DNA from: Spirochaetaceae bacterium
GTDB lineage: Bacteria; Spirochaetota; Spirochaetia; Treponematales; Breznakiellaceae
Assembly (NCBI GenBank): GCA_031284645.1
Contig: JAITXS010000109.1
Location: forward strand, 1-17,017
DNA length: 17,017 nt
Reading direction: 5' to 3'
Below the pieces are notes generated by a model, which saw nothing but the letters and a program-made list of their open reading frames with translations, made no database searches and had not been told where the DNA came from. Positions 1 through 6,724 of this stretch are shown one piece after another. Every line of letters begins with the position of its first letter. The first letter of the stretch is position 1. Position numbers and translations under genes: made by a program.

Positions 1-58
1 CTGCTATGCATATCTAACCCCATTCTGATCTACCTTTCTGTAGACCTATTATATTTTG

Positions 59-112
59 GGCTAGATTTTTAGTTTTTAGTCGCCTGTTTTTCGGCTAGGT
101 TTTATTTTTAGG
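59..112. repeat. Imperfect direct repeat in AT-rich DNA past the ABC-F gene
   Basis: Two similar stretches of about 20 bases (59-79 and 93-112) both begin GGCTAG and continue with T-runs broken by single A or AG. The rest of 1-157 is AT-rich and shows no gene, convincing terminator or RNA. It could be a decayed duplication or chance in low-complexity sequence. Confidence 0.3.
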
Positions 113-157
113 CATCACGGCTCTCCGGAGATTCACGGTTGAACTGTATCCCTCCGG

Positions 158-1804
158 TTAAATTACCGTGTTGAGCTGTGATCCGCCGTAGGCATCTGCC
201 CTCAGCTGCTTAACCTGCTCATCTGATAGATAATCGTCAAAGGGCATCTGCCGGTCAATAAGGCCTTCGGGTAAAATCTCGATAATCCGCGTGGCAATTG
301 AGGTAATAAATTCATGATCATGTGAATTAAACAGAAGTACCCCGGGAAATGCCGTAAGTCCGTCATTTAATGCGGTAATTGCCTCAAGGTCAAGATGATT
401 GGTCGGCTCGTCAAGAATCAGTACATTCGCGCCGGAAAGCATCGTTTTTGCCAGCATACAGCGTACTTTTTCACCACCGGAGAGTACATTTACCGGTTTT
501 AGCGCTTCATCCCCGGAAAAAAGCATACGTCCGAGAAAGCCTCTTACCGAGGTATCGTCCTGATCCGGCGAATACTGCTTGAGCCAGTCACTGATTGACT
601 CATTTCCCGAAAAAAACGATGAATTATCCTTGGGGAAATATGAAAACGAAGTTGTTTGTCCCCAGTAGTAATCGCCGCTATCCTGCTTGTGAACTCCGGC
701 AATCACATCAAAAAACGCTGTTTTCGCAATATGCTCCAAGCCGACAAAGGCAATTTTATCATTTTTGTTGACCATTAGGGTAAAATCTTTCAAAATCTGT
801 TTCCGGTTCTCCGTATCGGAGGAAGCAGAGAGTTTTTCAACACGAAGCACATTGTTTCCGATCTCGCGGGTCGGCTTGAAGTTTATATAGGGGAATTTCC
901 TGCTTGTAACCGTAATATTTTCAAGGTCGAGTTTCTCCAGAACCTTTTTCCGGCTTGTCGCCTGCTTGCTTTTTGCTGCGTTTGAGGAAAAACGCCGGAT
1001 AAATTCTTTTAATTCTTTTGCCTTATCTTCGCGTTTTTTAAGCTGCTCCTTTGACTGGCGCTGGAGCATACGACTCATTTGATACCAAAAATCATAATTT
1101 CCCGAATAGGCACTAATTTTACCCATATCAATATCGCAAATATTCGTGCAAACTGAGTTTAAAAAGTGCCGATCATGCGAAACAACAATGACAATATTAG
1201 GAAAATTTATCAAAAATTCCTCAAGCCAGCTGATGGATTCCAAATCCAGGCCGTTCGTCGGCTCATCAAGCAGGAGAATATCAGGATTGCCAAAGAGCGC
1301 CTGAGCAAGAAGCACCCGTACTTTCTTTGTCTCGTCAAGCTCGGACATCATTTTTTTCTGATCTTCCTCGCTTAGACCAAGTCCCGAAAGCATTTGCCCC
1401 ACCTCGGCCTCGGCCTCCCAGCCGCCAATTTCGGCAAAATCCGACTCCAGTTCCGCAGCCCTCAGTCCGTCTTCTTCACTGAAATCGGCCTTCGCGTAAA
1501 TCTCTTCGCGCTCCCTCATCATCTTATAGAGCTTGGGATAGCCGAAAACCACGGTGTCCATTACTGAATAGCTGTCAAATGCAAAGTGATTTTGCTGCAA
1601 GACCGCCAGACGCTCCCCGCTTGAAATAGAAATTTCGCCCTTGTCATGTTCTATCTCGCCGTCAAGGATTTTCAGAAACGTGGATTTCCCCGCTCCGTTA
1701 GCCCCGATAATCCCGTAACAATTCCCGGGAGTAAATTTTAAATTAACATCTTTAAATAATGTCCGCTCGCCATATGAAAGACTCAGTTCAGAAACAGAAA
1801 TCAT
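158..1804 (-). CDS. ybiT: ABC-F family ATPase, YbiT type
   Basis: Soluble protein of 548 residues with two ATP-binding domains and no membrane segments. ABC-F proteins bind the ribosomal E site and act on translation or antibiotic resistance. The N-terminal domain has Walker A GANGAGKST (34-42), Walker B ILLLDE (176-181) and the switch His210. Its signature is degenerate (SELDETKKVR, 154-163). A charged linker (about 245-310) contains RRFSSNAAKSKQATSR, strongly YbiT-like. In the second domain the Walker A is degenerate (GLEHIAKTA, 355-363), while signature LSGGEK (441-446), Walker B with Glu466 and His495 are intact. The start at 1804 is chosen because homology begins there (MISVSELSLSYG) and a good promoter at 1833-1861 lies inside the longer frame that opens at 1924. 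The family is certain; the cellular role is not, since YbiT itself is poorly defined. Confidence 0.93.
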   Translation of the reverse strand: MISVSELSLSYGERTLFKDVNLKFTPGNCYGIIGANGAGKSTFLKILDGEIEHDKGEISISSGERLAVLQQNHFAFDSYSVMDTVVFGYPKLYKMMREREEIYAKADFSEEDGLRAAELESDFAEIGGWEAEAEVGQMLSGLGLSEEDQKKMMSELDETKKVRVLLAQALFGNPDILLLDEPTNGLDLESISWLEEFLINFPNIVIVVSHDRHFLNSVCTNICDIDMGKISAYSGNYDFWYQMSRMLQRQSKEQLKKREDKAKELKEFIRRFSSNAAKSKQATSRKKVLEKLDLENITVTSRKFPYINFKPTREIGNNVLRVEKLSASSDTENRKQILKDFTLMVNKNDKIAFVGLEHIAKTAFFDVIAGVHKQDSGDYYWGQTTSFSYFPKDNSSFFSGNESISDWLKQYSPDQDDTSVRGFLGRMLFSGDEALKPVNVLSGGEKVRCMLAKTMLSGANVLILDEPTNHLDLEAITALNDGLTAFPGVLLFNSHDHEFITSIATRIIEILPEGLIDRQMPFDDYLSDEQVKQLRADAYGGSQLNTVI

Positions 1805-1832
1805 GCTAACCGCCACAAGTATATTTTTCTTG

Positions 1833-1861
1833 ATTGTACCGTAAAGCTTGATCGAGGGCAA
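1833..1861 (-). promoter_or_regulatory. Promoter of the ABC-F gene
   Basis: Read on the minus strand: -35 TTGCCC (1861-1856), 17-base spacer, -10 TACAAT (1838-1833). The transcript would start near 1826, giving a leader of about 22 bases. This supports translation from 1804 and excludes the longer reading frame. Confidence 0.55.
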
Positions 1862-1929
1862 TGGGCCGCAGAGATTCATTCCGGGCAAAAAAGTTAGAAT
1901 TATATTAGAATTATCGAGGATCAAATTTT

Positions 1930-1966
1930 AAAAAATTATACTTAGGTTTTTATCGTAAATCCTAGT
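1930..1966 (-). terminator. Candidate terminator after tRNA-Arg
   Basis: On the minus strand, ACTAGG (1966-1961) pairs with CCTAAGT (1946-1940) with one bulged A. A TTT/AAA pairing can extend the stem inward. A run of six T (1935-1930) follows after five bases. It is weak in GC but correctly placed downstream of the tRNA 3' end. Confidence 0.35.
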
Positions 1967-1984
1967 GTATTAAGGAGCTAATAT

Positions 1985-2057
1985 TGATCCAGGGCCGAAT
2001 CGAACGGCCGACCTGCCGCTTAGGAGGCGGCCGCTCTATCCCCTGAGCTACTGGACC
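1985..2057 (-). tRNA. tRNA-Arg (anticodon CCU)
   Basis: A complete 73-base cloverleaf can be drawn: 7-bp acceptor stem GGTCCAG/CTGGATC with one G-U pair, D-stem GCTC/GAGC, anticodon stem GCCGC/GCGGC around loop CTCCTAA, 5-base variable loop, and T-stem GGCCG/CGGCC around TTCGATT. Anticodon CCT reads the rare AGG arginine codon. The discriminator base is A and CCA is not encoded, so a CCA-adding enzyme must finish it. The 5' end lies only 14 bases past the T-run of the yebC terminator, so it needs its own promoter or read-through. Confidence 0.97.
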
Positions 2058-2071
2058 GTGCTTGTTTGAGC

Positions 2072-2098
2072 AAAAGAAAAACGGGAGCGCCTCCCGCC
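2072..2098 (-). terminator. Intrinsic terminator of yebC
   Basis: On the minus strand a perfect 6-bp GC-rich stem CGGGAG/CTCCCG (2096-2091 and 2087-2082) with loop GCG is followed at once by TTTTTCTTTT. It lies 18 bases after the yebC stop codon, a textbook rho-independent terminator. Confidence 0.85.
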
Positions 2099-2126
2099 TT
2101 AAAACTCAAACCACACTATTCTTCAA
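2098..2126 (-). promoter_or_regulatory. Possible tRNA-Arg promoter inside the yebC 3' end
   Basis: On the minus strand TTGAAG (2126-2121), a 17-base spacer and TTTAAG (2103-2098) resemble a sigma-70 promoter at the last codons of yebC. A start near 2091 would fall after the left arm of the yebC terminator. The tRNA precursor would then lack a complete hairpin. Both hexamers are imperfect, so this is a suggestion only. Confidence 0.3.
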
Positions 2127-2850
2127 AACCGTCCGGTACATCAATATTTGAATAAACATTCTGCACATCGTCGTTTTCCTCAAGTTTGTCAATAAGACGC
2201 AAAACTTTTCCCGTCCCGTCTTTATCAAGCATAACAGGCACTTCGGGAACCATGCTGATTTCCGCACCATTTGTCTGATAGCCTTTTGCCTCAAGCGCTT
2301 TTGCAACGGCCTCGAAATCCTCCGGCGCAGTGCTAACCTCAATGATCCCGTCGGAAAACGAAACATCCTCCGCGCCGCCGTCAAGAGCAGCTTCCATAAT
2401 TTCGTCTTCCGTGTACTTGTCGCCGTCAAGAGTAAGAATCCCCTTGCGTGTCAAAAGCCGGGAAACAGAACCGGATTTTGCAAGCTCGCCGCCTGCCCGT
2501 GTGATAATATTGCGGACATCGGCAGCCGCGCGGTTCCGATTGTCGGTCAACACTTCGATAAGAATGGCAGCTTCACCGATACGCGCCTCGTAGGTGAGTT
2601 CTTCGTAGCTGACACCCTCAAGCTCTCCGGTACCCTTCTTAATAGCCCGATCGATGTTATCTTTCGGCATATTAGCACCCCGTGCCTTGATGATAGCCGT
2701 GCGGAGCCTCGGATTCCCTTCCTGATCGCCGCCGCCCATCCTTGCAGCTATAGAAATTTCCTTAATAAGCTTTGTAAATAAATTACCTCTCTGCGCGTCG
2801 GCCGCTCCCTTCGCGCGTTTAATTTTTGCCCATTTACTGTGTCCGGACAT
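2116..2850 (-). CDS. yebC: YebC/TACO1 family protein
   Basis: The 244-residue product matches the YebC/TACO1 family along its length. It has the invariant start MSGHSKWAKIKRAKGAADAQ, then NLFTKLIKEISIAARMGGGD and NPRLRTAIIKARGANMPKDN. The acidic C-terminal domain ends DVPDGFEE. The family was long annotated as transcriptional regulators. More recent work on TACO1 and bacterial members points to a role on the ribosome, easing translation of proline-rich stretches. The start at 2850 is fixed by the conserved N-terminus and a strong AAGGAG site seven bases upstream. It has its own promoter (2968-2995) and terminator (2072-2098), so it is probably monocistronic. An overlapping frame from 2954 is not a gene. 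Confidence 0.95.
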   Translation of the reverse strand: MSGHSKWAKIKRAKGAADAQRGNLFTKLIKEISIAARMGGGDQEGNPRLRTAIIKARGANMPKDNIDRAIKKGTGELEGVSYEELTYEARIGEAAILIEVLTDNRNRAAADVRNIITRAGGELAKSGSVSRLLTRKGILTLDGDKYTEDEIMEAALDGGAEDVSFSDGIIEVSTAPEDFEAVAKALEAKGYQTNGAEISMVPEVPVMLDKDGTGKVLRLIDKLEENDDVQNVYSNIDVPDGFEE

Positions 2851-2881
2851 AAATGCTCCTTAAAAAATTTGCATTCCTCTG

Positions 2882-2895
2882 CGCGGCTTGCCGCG
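2882..2895 (-). other. Short GC hairpin in the yebC leader
   Basis: CGCGG/CCGCG around CAAG sits about 30 bases upstream of the yebC start codon in its predicted leader. There is no T-run after it, so it is not a terminator. It is near the ribosome entry region but does not cover the AAGGAG. Function unknown. Confidence 0.3.
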
Positions 2896-2967
2896 AGCAT
2901 ATTGCTTAGACCCATTTTTACCGAAATCTTTGTCTTCGTCAATCCTTCAATCAACTTTTATTCAGAT

Positions 2968-2995
2968 TTTATATAAGTACGGATATAATAATCAA
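2968..2995 (-). promoter_or_regulatory. Promoter of yebC
   Basis: Minus strand: -35 TTGATT (2995-2990), 16-base spacer, -10 TATAAA (2973-2968). The transcript would begin near 2961, leaving a leader of about 110 bases before the start codon at 2850. Confidence 0.5.
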
Positions 2996-3032
2996 TAATA
3001 TCTACGATGACTCTCGTGCCGCTCACCCTGTG

Positions 3033-3170
3033 TATAATCGGCAGCATCAGAAGGGAGACTTTCTCCTTTAAAAATACAGAAAATCCTGATGCCCCGATAT
3101 CTGCCGGAAGCTTGATTTCCCCGCATTTTTCCTCTATGCTTTAAACCAAGAAATTGATAAATCGTAGAGG
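3033..3170 (+). promoter_or_regulatory. Structured leader candidate of leuB with RBS-pairing hairpin
   Basis: A perfect TATAAT (3033-3038) is followed by nested complementary arms. These are CGGCA/TGCCG (3039-3043 with 3102-3106), GCATCAG/CTGATGC (3044-3050 with 3086-3092) and AAGGGAGA/TCTCCTTT (3051-3058 with 3062-3069, one G-U). Next, CCTCTATG (3131-3138) pairs with CGTAGAGG (3163-3170), burying the AGAGG ribosome binding site of leuB. This layout resembles a translational riboswitch or protein-binding leader. It matches no class I can name. No good -35 precedes the TATAAT, and another promoter at 3112-3140 would bypass the upstream stems. With the yebC promoter, this accounts for most of the 326-base gap between the genes. 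Confidence 0.4.
3112..3140 (+). promoter_or_regulatory. Alternative proximal promoter of leuB
   Basis: TTGATT (3112-3117), 17-base spacer and TATGCT (3135-3140) form a reasonable sigma-70 promoter with a start near 3147, leaving a leader of about 30 bases. Its -10 overlaps the left arm of the hairpin that pairs with the ribosome binding site, so transcripts from here would escape that hairpin. Confidence 0.4.
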
Positions 3171-3176
3171 CAAACC

Positions 3177-4313
3177 ATGAAATATTCTATAGCATTGGTT
3201 CCCGGGGACGGGATAGGGCCTGAAGTCAGCTCATGGGCGGTGAATGTTCTTGATGCTCTTGGTGATAAATTCGGCCATACTTTTAATTATGTCGAGCTTT
3301 TAGCAGGAGGATGCGCGATAGACCGCTATGGTCAACCACTGCCCGCCGATACCCTTGAGGCGGCTAAACAGTGTGATGCGCTGCTCCTTGGTGCGGTAGG
3401 CGGCCCCCAATGGGAAAACTTACCCGGAGAACTTCGTCCTGAGCGGGCTCTTTTAGGACTCCGGGCGGGACTTGGCGTGTTCGCGAATCTCCGTCCGGCC
3501 TCTCTGCTCCCCCAGCTTGCCGGTGCCTGTCCATTAAAAGACGATGTCTTGAAAGCAAGCAATCCCGAAGGAAAGCCGAGTTTTGATCTTTTAATTGTGC
3601 GTGAGCTTACCGGCGGCATATACTTTGGCCAACGGGGCAGAAAGGGATCAGGAAAAGACGAGGCGGCTTTTGATACTGAAATGTATGCCCGCTGGGAGAT
3701 TGAGCGTCTGCTCCGTGTTGCTTATGAGGCTGCGGCAAAACGGCGCAAAAAACTCTGTGTTGTTGACAAAGCTAATGTTATGGAATCCTCCCGCCTCTGG
3801 CGTGAAGTGGCCCAAGCAATTTCATCTGAGTACAAAGATATCGAAACAAGTTTTCTTTATGTTGATAACTGCGCGATGCAGCTTATCCGCGCTCCCGGTC
3901 AATTTGATGTTATTGCCACTTCAAATATTTTTGGCGATATTCTGTCCGATGAAGCTTCCGTTATTTCAGGCTCAATCGGTATGCTTGCTTCGGCAAGTCT
4001 CGGGGCAGCGGATGATCTTCCGGCAAAAAACGGACGGGTAATGGGCATGTACGAGCCTATTCACGGGTCCGCGCCTGATATTGCCGGTAAAGACCTTGCC
4101 AATCCGCTTGCGATGATTCTTTCCGGTGCGATGATGCTCCGCTATTCTTTTGGACTGGAAAAAGAAGCGTGCGCCATCGAAGCGGCAGTGAGCGCCGTTC
4201 TTGACAAGGGTTTTCGGACAAAAGATATCGCAAGCAGGGACAGTGCACTTTGCGGCGAAAAAATTGTCGGTACGCGGGAAATGGGCACTGCGGTTCTCAA
4301 AGAATTGGAGTAA
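3177..4313 (+). CDS. leuB: 3-isopropylmalate dehydrogenase
   Basis: Catalyses the NAD-dependent oxidative decarboxylation of 3-isopropylmalate, the third dedicated step of leucine synthesis, in the cytoplasm. The 378 residues contain the nucleotide-site GDGIGPE (10-16) and substrate arginines Arg96, Arg106 (ANLRPA) and Arg142 (VRELTGGIYFGQRG, with catalytic Tyr149). Lys198 lies in DKANVMESS, metal ligands Asp230, Asp254 and Asp258 are present, and EPIHGSAPDIAGK (293-305) binds NAD. The VRELTGGIYFG loop favours LeuB over isocitrate or tartrate dehydrogenases. Start: ATG at 3177 with AGAGG six bases upstream. No leuA, leuC or leuD is nearby. The TAA stop shares its last base with the aroA start (TAATG), so the two are translationally coupled. 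Confidence 0.95.
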   Translation: MKYSIALVPGDGIGPEVSSWAVNVLDALGDKFGHTFNYVELLAGGCAIDRYGQPLPADTLEAAKQCDALLLGAVGGPQWENLPGELRPERALLGLRAGLGVFANLRPASLLPQLAGACPLKDDVLKASNPEGKPSFDLLIVRELTGGIYFGQRGRKGSGKDEAAFDTEMYARWEIERLLRVAYEAAAKRRKKLCVVDKANVMESSRLWREVAQAISSEYKDIETSFLYVDNCAMQLIRAPGQFDVIATSNIFGDILSDEASVISGSIGMLASASLGAADDLPAKNGRVMGMYEPIHGSAPDIAGKDLANPLAMILSGAMMLRYSFGLEKEACAIEAAVSAVLDKGFRTKDIASRDSALCGEKIVGTREMGTAVLKELE

Positions 4314-5623
4314 TGACCATAACAATTACCCCTCATCAGTTTTCAGGAGATGTGATTGTTCCTGCGTCAAAATCACACACAATACGCCGTCTTCTTGTTG
4401 CAACGCTTGCAAACGGGGATTCCTGTTTGCAAAATCCGCTTGATTCTTTTGACGCAGCTTCCTGTGTCGCTGTTTGCAGGGGATTAGGGGCGGATATCAA
4501 CACGGATAATCCTGCCCAATGGTATGTGCACGGCACAGGCGGCGCGGAAAAAATGAGAGTCCCGGAGGCGGCGCTTGATGTCGGCAATTCAGGGACAACG
4601 TTTTTTTTCACGCTTGCCCTGTCCGCGCTTGCGAAAACACCGTTTACTTTTACCGGTGATTCTCAGATTGCGCGGCGGAGTGCCCTCCCTTTGCTTGACG
4701 CTCTTAAAAGCCTTGGAGTAAAAATTTCGTGTACTCCTCAAGGCTGTATACCGATTACCGTCCAGGGCCCGATGAAAAGCGGACGGATTTCGCTCCCCTC
4801 TCCGACAAGCCAGTATCTTTCGGCAATGCTCCTTGCCGCTCCGCTTGCTCCGGCCGGCACTCTTATTGAAATTGATGTACCGCTTTTAAACGAAAAGCCT
4901 TATATTGAGATGACGCTCGGCTACCTCAAAGCACAGAATATCATCTATGAAACAAACGATGATTTTTCATATTTCAGGCTGAACGGCGGTGCCTCTTATA
5001 GGCCGGTTTCGGGATTTGTGCCCGGGGATTTTTCCTCGGCTGCTTTTCCTGCGGCAGCGGGTGTAATCACAGGCGGAGAAGTGATTCTTCACAATCTTGA
5101 TCCCTCTGATTTCCAGGGTGATAAAGCCTTTTTTGACATTCTTTCAGCTATGGGTTGTCAGGTAAAATGGGAAAAATCATATGGAAAAGACACGGCTTGC
5201 CCCTGGCGTGTTTGTGTATCACGGCAGGGAAGTTTTTACGGCGGGGTCTTTGACTTAAACGCAACGCCCGATATGCTGCCTGTTGTCTCTGTCCTTGCCG
5301 CTTTTGCCGAAGGAGAGACCCGCCTGGTGAATGTCGCTCATGCCCGTATCAAAGAAACAGACCGCATCTCCTGCATGGCACAAGAGTTGTCAAAACTCGG
5401 CGTTGTGAGCAAAGAGATGCCGGACGGACTTGTCATTCAGGGGCAGGGCGGGGTAAAAGGCGGGGACAAAAAGCCGCTTACGCTTGACGGGCACGGCGAT
5501 CACCGGATTGTGATGGCGCTGGCTGTTGCCGCTCTGGGTGCAGACGGGCCTGTTGAAATTACCGGTGCCGAAGCTGCCGGTGTTACCTATCCGGGCTTTC
5601 TTGATTTGATTCGCGCCTCGTGA
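4313..5623 (+). CDS. aroA: EPSP synthase (3-phosphoshikimate 1-carboxyvinyltransferase)
   Basis: Transfers enolpyruvyl from PEP to shikimate 3-phosphate, the sixth step of the shikimate pathway. The 436 residues show ASKSHTIRR (18-26; Lys20, Arg25), GNSGTT (91-96), Arg122 (equivalent of E. coli Arg124), PTSQYLSA (164-171), Asp320 in NATPD, Glu348 and Arg351 in KETDR, and DHR (396-398). Two positions are unusual. The arginine that normally follows GNSGTT (E. coli Arg100) is Phe98 in the run TTFFFT, and Val424 sits where E. coli has Lys411. The latter is variable in the family. The start at 4313 overlaps the leuB stop; a longer frame from 4250 would lie inside leuB and is rejected. Context: second gene of a leuB-aroA-rlmN run. 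Confidence 0.93.
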   Translation: MTITITPHQFSGDVIVPASKSHTIRRLLVATLANGDSCLQNPLDSFDAASCVAVCRGLGADINTDNPAQWYVHGTGGAEKMRVPEAALDVGNSGTTFFFTLALSALAKTPFTFTGDSQIARRSALPLLDALKSLGVKISCTPQGCIPITVQGPMKSGRISLPSPTSQYLSAMLLAAPLAPAGTLIEIDVPLLNEKPYIEMTLGYLKAQNIIYETNDDFSYFRLNGGASYRPVSGFVPGDFSSAAFPAAAGVITGGEVILHNLDPSDFQGDKAFFDILSAMGCQVKWEKSYGKDTACPWRVCVSRQGSFYGGVFDLNATPDMLPVVSVLAAFAEGETRLVNVAHARIKETDRISCMAQELSKLGVVSKEMPDGLVIQGQGGVKGGDKKPLTLDGHGDHRIVMALAVAALGADGPVEITGAEAAGVTYPGFLDLIRAS

Positions 5624-5674
5624 GCGAGCAAAAGCTCATAAGCGGCATCTGTTTTTTTGTAAAAATGCTAAACC

Positions 5675-6724
5675 GTGAATAACAATAATAAAATCCCTAT
5701 TTTGGGTCTTCTTCCGCACGAGCTTAAAACGATGCTCTCCCCTTTGCCTTCTTTCCGCGTGGATCAAATTTATCACTGGATACGAAGGGGAATTTCGTCT
5801 TTTAATGCCATGAATAATCTTCCCGAAAATTTACGGGACGATCTTGAAAAGCGTTTTACCCTGCGTTCATCAGAAATTACCCGCTGTTTTGAAAGTAAAG
5901 ACGCTTCCCTTAAACTGCAAATCAAGCTATCAGACGGTCTTTTTATCGAATCTCTGGTATTACAAGACCAGTTTGAAAGGAAAACCGCCTGTCTTTCGAC
6001 CCAGCTTGGCTGCCCGATGGCCTGTGTTTTTTGTAAAACAGGGAGCATGGGTTTTTTCCGAAACCTCAGTGCGGCGGAAATTGTCGAGCAATTTTTTCAT
6101 CTAAAAGAAAATCGCGCTGAAATCTCGAATATTGTTTTTATGGGGATGGGAGAGCCGCTTTTAAATCTTGGTGAGCTTCGCCAAGCCATTGCTGTATTGA
6201 CCGCGGACGACGGGAAAGAAAGCTTTTCCAAACGCCGCATTACTATTTCCACCTGCGGCATCATCAAAGGGATATATGATCTTGCTGAAAACGGACCGGC
6301 AGTGCGTCTTGCCATTTCGATCACCACAGCGGACGAGGCGCTTCGTCAAAAGCTTATGCCCGCGGCTGCCGAAAATCCGCTTGCCGAACTAAAAAAAGCC
6401 CTGCACTACTATCAGGGGAAGCAGGGGAAACGTATTACCCTGGAAGCCGTGCTTTTGGGAGGGCTCAACACCCGCCCCGAGGATATACGATCACTTATTG
6501 ATTTTTCAAAAGGCCTGGATGTTTTGATTAATTTAATTCCGTGGAATGCTGTCGAAGGGCTTCAGTTTCAAGGACACACGCTCTACGAACCAAAATCACT
6601 CGAAATACGGGACTTCGCCGCAGGTCTTGAAAACGCCGGACTTAAAACAGTCCGGCGCAGCAGCAGGGGACGCGCTGTCGGCGGTGCCTGCGGGCAGCTT
6701 GGCGGCGAATCATCACTGCCTTAG
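5675..6724 (+). CDS. rlmN: Dual-specificity RNA methyltransferase RlmN
   Basis: Radical-SAM enzyme that methylates C2 of A2503 in 23S rRNA and of A37 in certain tRNAs. The 349 residues have an N-terminal helical RNA-binding region and the 4Fe-4S motif CPMACVFC (Cys113, Cys117, Cys120). Cys106 and Cys339 (GACGQL) match the catalytic cysteine pair, and VFMGMGEP (154-161) is also present. Cfr-type resistance enzymes share this core, but the C-terminal RRSSRGRAVGGACGQLGG looks like RlmN. The start is GTG at 5675: a TAA at 5669 closes the frame upstream and the N-terminus GLLPHELKTML fits the family. There is no visible Shine-Dalgarno, so it may depend on translation arriving from aroA, 51 bases upstream. 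Its TAG stop interlocks with the efp stop on the other strand. Confidence 0.93.
   Translation: MNNNNKIPILGLLPHELKTMLSPLPSFRVDQIYHWIRRGISSFNAMNNLPENLRDDLEKRFTLRSSEITRCFESKDASLKLQIKLSDGLFIESLVLQDQFERKTACLSTQLGCPMACVFCKTGSMGFFRNLSAAEIVEQFFHLKENRAEISNIVFMGMGEPLLNLGELRQAIAVLTADDGKESFSKRRITISTCGIIKGIYDLAENGPAVRLAISITTADEALRQKLMPAAAENPLAELKKALHYYQGKQGKRITLEAVLLGGLNTRPEDIRSLIDFSKGLDVLINLIPWNAVEGLQFQGHTLYEPKSLEIRDFAAGLENAGLKTVRRSSRGRAVGGACGQLGGESSLP

Noticed and set aside
1805..1924. 40-residue N-terminal extension of the ABC-F protein
   Set aside because: Family homology begins at MISVSELSL (1804) and a -35/-10 pair at 1833-1861 lies inside the extension.
2748..2954. 68-codon minus-strand frame across the yebC start
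   Set aside because: It overlaps the conserved yebC N-terminus in another frame, resembles no family, and the AAGGAG serves yebC.
4250..4312. Longer aroA start inside leuB
   Set aside because: Homology starts at 4313 and the TAATG overlap gives a natural coupled start.
5621..5660. Terminator after aroA (GAGC/GCTC hairpin and T7)
   Set aside because: The stem is only 4-5 bp and about 14 bases separate it from the T-run.
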